DNA of 64,000 nucleotides from Brasenia schreberi (Eukaryota > Streptophyta > Magnoliopsida > Nymphaeales > Cabombaceae), in assembly GCA_036023115.1 (NCBI GenBank), contig JAYKKT010000091.1:35335001-35399000 (forward strand), given 5' to 3'. The notes under the pieces are model-generated. The model searched no databases. It was not told where the DNA came from and worked only from the letters and a program-made list of their open reading frames with translations. This document shows, in pieces, positions 12,201-21,200 of this stretch. A program made the position numbers and the translations under genes. The first letter of the stretch is position 1; every line of letters starts with the position of its first letter.

Positions 12201-15200
12201 AAATAAAATAATACTAAAAGAACACTGTCTTTTAGATCATATATAGATTCCTGTAAAAAAGTCCCTTTTGACCAAAACTATCTTCTAGTAAGTTTAAACG
12301 CTTTAACTATATATTTTGAAAAAATTAATTTATAAGAAAAGAAATCTTTTAAATTTTACGCAATTTTTCATGGTAAAAAAATGGTTTATTCTTGAGTTGG
12401 ATAGATGTCATTCAACACATACAAGGAGTACCTAGATCACTTTACAAAAGATTCGAGAGCTACCCGAAAGCTCTAGAAAAATGTAGAGAGATACTTGGGC
12501 CAAACTTTTCATTCATCCTAGCTTACAAAACTACAAAGAACCTCTGAAATACAAAATAGCTTCACATAGAGAAGAAATTATTTTTTACAACCATTGCCAA
12601 ATAATGGAGTACGGTAAAAAAGTTAAATGATCAAATAGACCAGTTACAAGGAATATTACATTCCCAGACACAAAAATGTAAAAAGACTAGAAAAAAAATG
12701 CAGAGAAAAAGAAATAGAAATTCACCAATTGAAAGAAAAAGTACATCATGAACAAGACCCCGTAGAAAGGCAGCAAAAGAAGAAACTAGTCTTACAAGAT
12801 CTCCTAGTGACGATAATGAAGCTCTACGAAAAGGTAGAGAAGATTGAAGACAAGGTAAAGAAGGTAGAAGAGAAAGCTCCACCATCAAGTTCTAGCGGTT
12901 ATGATAATATAGAAGATGTATTAGATGAAATCCTAGACAGAGAAGTGTAAAAAGACCTTGAACAAAGGCGTCAAGCAGAATTTGCAGAGCTGCATGACAA
13001 CAAGATAAGGACACAAAATGTGTCAAAGAACAAGGCCGGTGGAAGTCCCAAAATTAGGAAAATACAAATTTACCCCTTCACTCACTATTTGAAAAGAGAA
13101 AAGCTGAGGATAAAAGAGTATTTAAAATTTTTAGAAGGCGACGTAAGTTCATACGTCACATAGAGTCAAAAATATGTAGTTAGAGGTGGGGCCTATCCCC
13201 TCAATTATTGTACCATGTCGTGAGTGGATTCTCCACTAGCGTCATGTCATATCACCTTTATTCAGTGGAGAAGTCACGACAAACCTCCTTTGAGTGGATG
13301 TCAGAGTCGATTAGCTTATCTCACTCAAACCAATCTAAACGAAAAGTTGAGATTCTTAGCTCAATTATTTTGAACTTGAAACGGTTTGAAGTCTGGAGCT
13401 TCAATCATAAATAAGGAAGCTCTTCCAGAGTCAAAAGCATCACCATTCCCCCATAGAGCCAGAGAGAGAGTCCCATGAAAAAAAACTTCATTTCTTTGTA
13501 AACTCCTCTAGTGATTCAAAGGAATAAGAAGAAAATAAGTCTTTTTCAAAGAGTTTTCAGGCCTTCCCGAAAGAGAAAGGCCGATCTGGTATGTTTTGTT
13601 TGATGTATTAAATTTTTATTTTAAACGACCTAAATATAGTTAAACTATCATGTTTTTCTTTTAAAAGCCATAAGCATGTTTGCATTCCATGCATATATTA
13701 AGAAGCGCTTTTAAAAACAACCAAAGTGTTAAAAAGTTTGTCAAACACCTCTAGTAAGTTTTCGGGTCTTGCCAAAGTATTATTTCTAGTAAGGATTTCA
13801 AAATAACCTTGGCTTCCTGAAAACTCTTTGAAAAAGACTTATTTTCTTCTTATTCTTTTGAATCACCATATGTTTGTACATAGATGAGTTTACAAAGAAA
13901 GGAAGTTTTCTCTCATGGGACTCTTTCTCTCTCTTTGAGCATGTTTGCATTCCATGTTTTCGAGCCTTCCCGAAAGAGAAAGGCCGATCTGGCATATACT
14001 AGAACAAATTCTTTTAAGTCTTCTAAACAATTATCCATTTTTCTTTGGAATATAATAGGCACATTTTTAAGATCAAATGACATTACTAGCCATTCATATA
14101 AACCTAAAGGACAAGTAAAAGTTGTATATTTTATACTGTCTACGTGCATTTTTACTTGCCAAAATCCTGATTTAGAGTCAAATTTATTAAATATTCTGGA
14201 TGTTTGAATGCCATTTATTAATTATTCTTTGTTTGGGATATTGTAACTATCATCCTCCGTGTTGTCATTAAGTCTTTTGTAGTTTATATTTCCTGTTTAT
14301 CTTTTCTGCTTGTCAGTATGACTTTAACAGCTTTAGAAGATTCAACATGGAGGGACAAACCAATAACTGCAATGTATATCTTTATTTTACTTCCAATTTC
14401 GTATACTTCTTCTAGAGTTTGTGCCGAGTGACTTAGTTTGTGTTCTTGTATAAATGACACTAAATCAGGATGTTAGGATAAGAAAAACTAATAGAAAATT
14501 TAGAACTTAGGAAGATAAAAATAGCATACGAGTAGATCTTATAATACGATGTGTAGAAAAGCTTTTTCTTAGTGGACTGAAACAACAGTCGTTTGGAAAA
14601 AGGCCGAATGACAAGGAATGCCGCGAATGACCAACTTAGTACACAAAAGTGAGTTTGAGTAAGAAAAAAGGCTTATTAGATGGTAAGATCAAGGAAATAG
14701 GCTTACAATCCTGAACTAAAAATTTAGCCGTCCCGAAAACCATATGTTGGCAAAATTTTTTAAAAAACCAAAGTTGTTTAAAAAACTAAAGACCGATATA
14801 GAATTAAGGTTAAAAACATGCTCATAGCCTACAAAAGAGAAACATAAAATCTGGAAAGATTCTGAGTTACGGACTTAAGTGCCAAGTCTCTCAAAAATTA
14901 AGGAGCACACTCATAGGCCTTTCCACCCTCTCAAAGATAGACAAACGAAAGAGTTCCTCGTAATCTTTATCTGGCTACTCCCACTTTATATTCCCAATAC
15001 AGATTTGTTTGGTTGAACTTTATTAATTCCTTTCATTAAATTAAATTAGTGAGCAAATTAAATGGGATTCGATAGTACCAAAAAGTTGAGTACTAACTCC
15101 TATTTTTTATCGAATTAACTTGCCAACTTGCTATCCAACATTTTCAGTTTGTCAATATTCAGCATACATATTACACAAATGCATACATGTGTACCTATGA

Positions 15201-18200
15201 ACACACACACGCACGCACGCACGTACGTACTTATGTTACATATGTATGTATGTAGATGTGTGTATATACTTATATATATGTATGTGTGTGCGTATATGAT
15301 ATATATAATATGATATGCGATGGCATTATTTCTGTTTTCCATTAGTTCTGAACTCAGTATGTTTGGGATATTTCCATATATTTTTAAGTGGCGAACTTTA
15401 CTGTTAGTTTTCAATTGAGAAATCGGCATCTGCTTCCTTGCTTACTGTTAAATTGACTTCATCCACTTTTCTATACTCATACAAATGAATTTATGTCTTA
15501 GTAGGCAGTTCATTTTCAGGCTACGTTTCTAATTGCACATAGTTGTATTTCTTCGTGGCTGTTTTTAGATTGTCAGTTTTCTGTGCTCATATTTTTTTAC
15601 AGTTGATAGTAAATAATGTAATGTTCATCCAATCGTCAACAGTGCTTCTCCTTAATATGTATATTCAACTTGTTGTAATTTTGAGGTGGCATCCAGGTTC
15701 TTGTTTGTGCTCCAAGGAAACATGATGTTGTCAAATGGGTCTGGTATGAGCCGTGAACTACATGTAAGCTCATAAAAGGGAAGGTTTCTTGGTATCATGT
15801 GCCTTTCTTTCATGAAGTGGTACTAATGCAATATGATTTCCCATTACTTCTAGAGATCACCACTTTCCAGCTCATCATACTATTATTCACTTTTCCATCT
15901 TTTTCTGAATGAACACTTAAACAGTTGAAATTTTTGTAGTATCATCAATTTTTATTCTGTAAGATATCAAGGTCGGAACTGTATGACATTCGGATTTAAG
16001 GTGCCTTGGATCCTTTGTGTTTCTTTCAAGATAAATTATAAGCATCTTTTGCTAGGTGGTGTGTGAATTTCATTTGCTGCGACTAGCTTATAATTATGTA
16101 TGGACATCCTAAATACTAAATCTTAAATTACTACAGGCAGTCTCCTTGCTTCAATTGTTCTGTGTGTTTTTTAGATCTACAGCACAGCTGTGCCTGTTAT
16201 ATGCATGTCCTAATGGCATGCTATCATGAGCTCCTCAGACGTCATATCACATCTCGCATTTGTTGGTTCATCCTCTCTACAATGTATTGTTCAAGAGTTC
16301 CTCCATAAAATGGTGATATATTCTCAATATTGCTTTTAACAATTAAAGTAATAATATGCATTATATTTTTATGTTTCTACTTGTTCCATTTTATACTTTT
16401 AGTTCATCTTGATCGAGGGGAGTTGTTCAACCATCATGATTGTAGATTTCAGACCTTTTGCATATACTAGCATGCATGCATACAAATATATACAGCAACA
16501 CGTCATGCATGCAATTTGATAGGTTTATTACAAGAATGTTGTTCACACTGGAAGTTCAGAAGGTCGTTTTGAAGTGATTTGAAGTTATGGAAAAATCTGC
16601 TGACCGGTGAAGAATATCCATGGAATGGTAGATTTTAGCACTAGAAACCAAGGAATAAGATTACTAAGTTCTAAACCAGATGATATTTATGCAGGATGGT
16701 AAGTTGATGCATGGCTTAGATCCAGGCTCTTCTCTAATCCCATTAGTATAAGTTTTATTCTTCAGCATCATCCGTTAAAATTGAATTCTGTATGTTCTGT
16801 TGAACACTTTTTGCCTAAACATCAGTAGTTGGAGTCTGACAGTCCATCTGTCTGTAATTGTTCAAGTACGTCTACACATGGGAAACTAGACATACTGTTT
16901 GTGAGGACAAGTGTGTGTTTGCATAAATTTCTTGGATGTGTGACTGCCTATGGATGTCCCTGTCATGCCCATACATTTCATCACATTAAGATGTTACAAA
17001 GTTTTTAGCCCTTTTGATATCTAAGGTGCATTCCACAACAACAACAACAACAACAACTAAGCCTTTTCCCATACTAGATGGGGTCGGCTACATGGATTCT
17101 TTGTTTCCACAGAGCCCTATCATGTGCCATGTTAGCAGTTAACTCACAATAAGCTAGATCATTCTTTATTGTTTCTTTCCAACACTATTGTGGTCGTCCT
17201 CTACCTCTTTTAATACTTTCAAAATCTAGTTTTTCATATCTAAGGTGCATTCCATGAAAACATAAATGCAGGGTTCACAAGGATGGCTGATTTGGTTGAC
17301 AGTCACTATAAGTCTTTGAGAATTTAGTGCAAGTTTTAATTTCTCAAGAGTTATATTGGTTACCTAAAGCAAATTTACATCCACATTTATCAGTTTGGAA
17401 ATTATTCTCTTTGCATCATTACGTTAATTGATCTTTTACTAGTAGTTAACAATCAGATAAGTCATTGAGAATGCTAATCGACCTTTTTACTTGGTATGAG
17501 GAAATTCTGTTGTGGGACTTTTGAGTTTCTTCGTAAAGGATTAGTTCTGCATTTCCTTCTTATTTCGTCTAGATCAAGGTTTTACTTAATTTACTGTTGA
17601 CATCTCTCTGGTAGGTGGACTCTTATGCATATCTACCTGCAAACTATGAGCATTCTTTCTCATGCGACACATCAGCCTTTGCTGTTGTTTTTGAGCGAAG
17701 GTGTGTCTTTCTCCTGTGTCTGCTGCATTCAGATAGTTCATGATGGATTTCTTTTGTTCTTTCCTTTTGCTTTGTTCCTTTTTCTCCATCTGTTTCTGAC
17801 ATTTTGTTCATGTGTTAATTTGCAAAATCTAATGGGGATTTGGCATCATCCTGTAGGTACCAAACTTTGGAAAACCGCAAACCTGAGGCTGTTGTTAGTT
17901 CAACACAGATGCAGAATCTCCTGGATACCCCAGGAGAGGTAATTTAAAATTTTAAATACTGAGTTGTTGCGGAGTTGTCTGAAACTCAATGTTTCTGATT
18001 GTTCTCCTCCTGCCCATTCAAATTTTCAGGTGTTTGAACTGAGGAAACTGCTCCCAACTACTGCTACGTATGACTTTAATATCCATGTGAGACATTTCGA
18101 GAATGTCACACGTTATTTAAATGCAAGTAGCTAGTTGTTATTAATTGAAGTTGTCTCCTGATCTACATCCTTGTTATTTCTCTGTGGTTGTTAATGTGCT

Positions 18201-21200
18201 TTTGTCAGAATCTGTAACTACCAGCATGTGAGTTTTGAAGTTGGAAAGACTTGCATTTTGTTTCCATGTATCTGTTGGAAATGCATAATTTCAGCATGCC
18301 TACTTGAAATGATTGATCTAAGCTGTGAATAAAGATTGTATAAACTGTTCCTTTCTTGTTTCGATTCATAGAGTCATTGACATGATAGAACATCCGGCGG
18401 ACAACGAGCTTTATGCTGCTATTGAAGAGTTGTTCTTCAATAGTTTTGTTGCCATTGAAGAGTTGTTGTTTTTTAATCTTGTTCATATCTCCCCGAGACT
18501 TTGAGACTATTTGAATTGCATTATCTTCAGCTTAACAACGTCATTCACTTCGTTGGGTTCTACAAACTTGCTTCATCATCAGGTTAAACTGGCCCCACAT
18601 GGGAATGATAGTTCTTTCTTTCTTAATATGCTGAATTTTGTTTTCATATTTTGCAGATTATGGATTTTCAGCCTGGAGAGTACCTCAATGTGAAGGTTGT
18701 ACAATATCTAGCTTCCTACTGCTACTTGATCTTTGTCCAACAATCTAGATAAATCATGTCTACACTCTGCAACTTTAAAGATTTATCACTCCATTATGAC
18801 GTTCCTCGTTATGGTATTCTAGCATGGTTCTTGCTTCTTCAGCAGATTAGTTTATTGGGTTTTTATATTTTGTATACTTGCCTGAGTGGAAGAACTTTAT
18901 ATGACTTTATTTTATGGTTCAATCTACAGGAGGTTCATTATAATCAACATGGTTTGCTGCTCTTAGAGGGTCATGGTATATATCGCTTGGGTGACAGCTG
19001 GTTAGTATTATGTACTATAAGACTTATTCAATTTCTGATTCTGTTAAAAGAACCATTTGTAATGGTTGGAAACTAGTTTTATATATGCTGTGTATTATGG
19101 CATAATATGGTTTTATCAGTAAGTTTTGATGATTTTGCATTGTTTGCATGACATACTTTGGTCCAGAAGGTACCTGTTTAATGCAAACATTAGTATATGG
19201 TTTTGTCAGTCTAAATGGAAAATGAAGTAGCTCTGTGGTCTGAATTATTATTTGTATTTTGTATGAATTAGGTTACTGCTGTAAACTTGGAAATAGTTTG
19301 TTATGTCATTGTCCTTTGTAGCATTAGTTGAGATCGTTATGTGTTTCTTTCTCTCTCATCATGTGCATATATATATATATATGTATATGTGCATATACGT
19401 ATGTGTTAATTTGAGTATGTCTGTGTGTGTATACATACATACAGTCACACACATATGCTTGAAACTGGCTATCCTTATGTAAGATTTGTGCTTCAAGCAA
19501 CAACAACAACAACAACAACAACAACATCTAAGCCTTTTCCCATACTAGACGGGGTCGGCTACATGGATTCTTTGTTTCCACAGATCCCTATCATGTGCCA
19601 TGTTAGCAGTTAACTCCCAATAAGCTAGATCATTCTTTATTGTTTCTTTCCAACACTTTTGTGGTCGTCCTCTACCTCTTTTAATACTTTCCAAATTTAG
19701 TTTTCTAACCTTCTTACAGGTTCTTCTTTTGATCTTCTTTCTATATGTCCAAACCATCTTAAACGATGTTCTCTCATTTTATCCTCTATTGGTGTCACTC
19801 CTAATTTGTTTCTAATAACCTCATTATGTATACAGTATTTTTTTGTATGACCACTCATCCATCTCAACATCTTCATTTGTGTCACAGACATCTTTTGTAC
19901 ATGTTGATGATTAACTGCCCAACAATCAGAACCATAAAACATGGCAGGCCTAATTGCTGCTCCATAATATTTACCTTTTAACTTTAATGGTATCTTTTTA
20001 TCACAAAGAATACCTGATGCTCCTCTCCATTTTAACCAACCAGCATTAATTCTATGTGTAACATCTCCATCAATTCTTCCATCACACTGAAAAATTGACC
20101 CTAGATATTTAAAACTTTCCTTTTGGGGAATGCAGTGTGTGCCAATTTTAATTTCCATGTCCTCTGAAGTAACCAAATGATCAAACTTACATTCCATATA
20201 TTCTGTCTTTGTTCTACTAAGTCGGAGGCCTTTGCTTTCTAATGTTTCTCTCCATAGTTCCAATTTTCTATTAACTTTTTCCTTAGACTCCTCCACTAAT
20301 ACAATGTCATCTGCAAATAACATACACCAAGGTACTTCATCTTGAATATGTTTTGTTAACTCATCCATCACCATTATAAATAAGTATGGACTTAAAGTTG
20401 ATCCTTCATGTAACCCAATATTAACTTCAAAGAAGTTTGTCGTTCCTTCGTGAATCCTCACACATGTTTTTGCACCATCATACATGTCTCTTATAAGGTT
20501 AATATATGTCAATGAGATACCTCTTTTTTCCAAAGTTCTCCAAAGAACCTCCTTCGGTACCCTATCATAAGTTTTTTCTAGATCAATAAATATCATGTGA
20601 AGGTCTTTCTTTTTTACTCTAAAATGTTCCATAAGACGTCTCAAAAGGTGAATCGCTTCAATAGTAGATCTGCCTGGCATGAATCCAAATTGGTTCTCTA
20701 TTGTACTTGATACTTGTCTTAACCTACGTTCGATAATTCTTTCCCATAATTTCATAGTATGACTCATTAACTTGATACCTCGATAATTCGCACAATTTTG
20801 AATGTCTCCCTTGTTCTTATATATGGGTATAAGTGTACTTGCTCTCCATTCCTCGGGCATCTTTTGGTTTTTCCATATTTCATTAAATAGTCTTGTGAGC
20901 CAAGTGATTCCTATTTCTCCTAGTATTTTCCAAACTTCTATAGGAATATTATCAGGTCCTACCGATTTACCACCCTTCATATGTTTAAGAGCCTCTTTGA
21001 CTTCATTCTTTTGAATACGTCGGTAGAAATTGTGGTTTATATACTTTTCTGACTTGGCTAAATCTCCTAAACTAATACTAACATCTTTATTTTTATTAAA
21101 AAGATTATAAAAATAGTTTTTCCATCTATTTCTTATATCATCATTTGCCAAAAGAATTTTTTCATCATCGTCTTTTATGCATTTAACAGAATTAAGATCT

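Larger units (their letters stand above)
7701..14470 (+). mobile_element. Endogenous caulimovirid (pararetrovirus) provirus, decayed
   Basis: Fragments occur in the gene order of petuvirus-like or florendovirus-like caulimovirids: coat-protein-like segment, Cys-rich zinc-finger region, aspartic protease with DTGCS, reverse transcriptase ending YIDD, RNase H, and a coiled-coil open frame. A promoter-like intergenic region then follows, and after it an inverted piece of a second viral copy. Frames are broken by many stops and by a LINE insertion, so it cannot code for a virus as it stands. It sits wholly in UGLYAH intron 5 in the sense orientation. The genus is inferred and would need a phylogeny of the RT. 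Both outer edges are approximate. Confidence 0.85.

Noticed and set aside
13884..14207. Plus-strand 107-codon frame
   Set aside because: It is the complement of the inverted viral RT fragment; the minus strand carries the recognisable protein.
20802..21014. Plus-strand frames at 20802-21014 and 21506-21766
   Set aside because: Complement of the RTE LINE coding region, which is clear on the minus strand.
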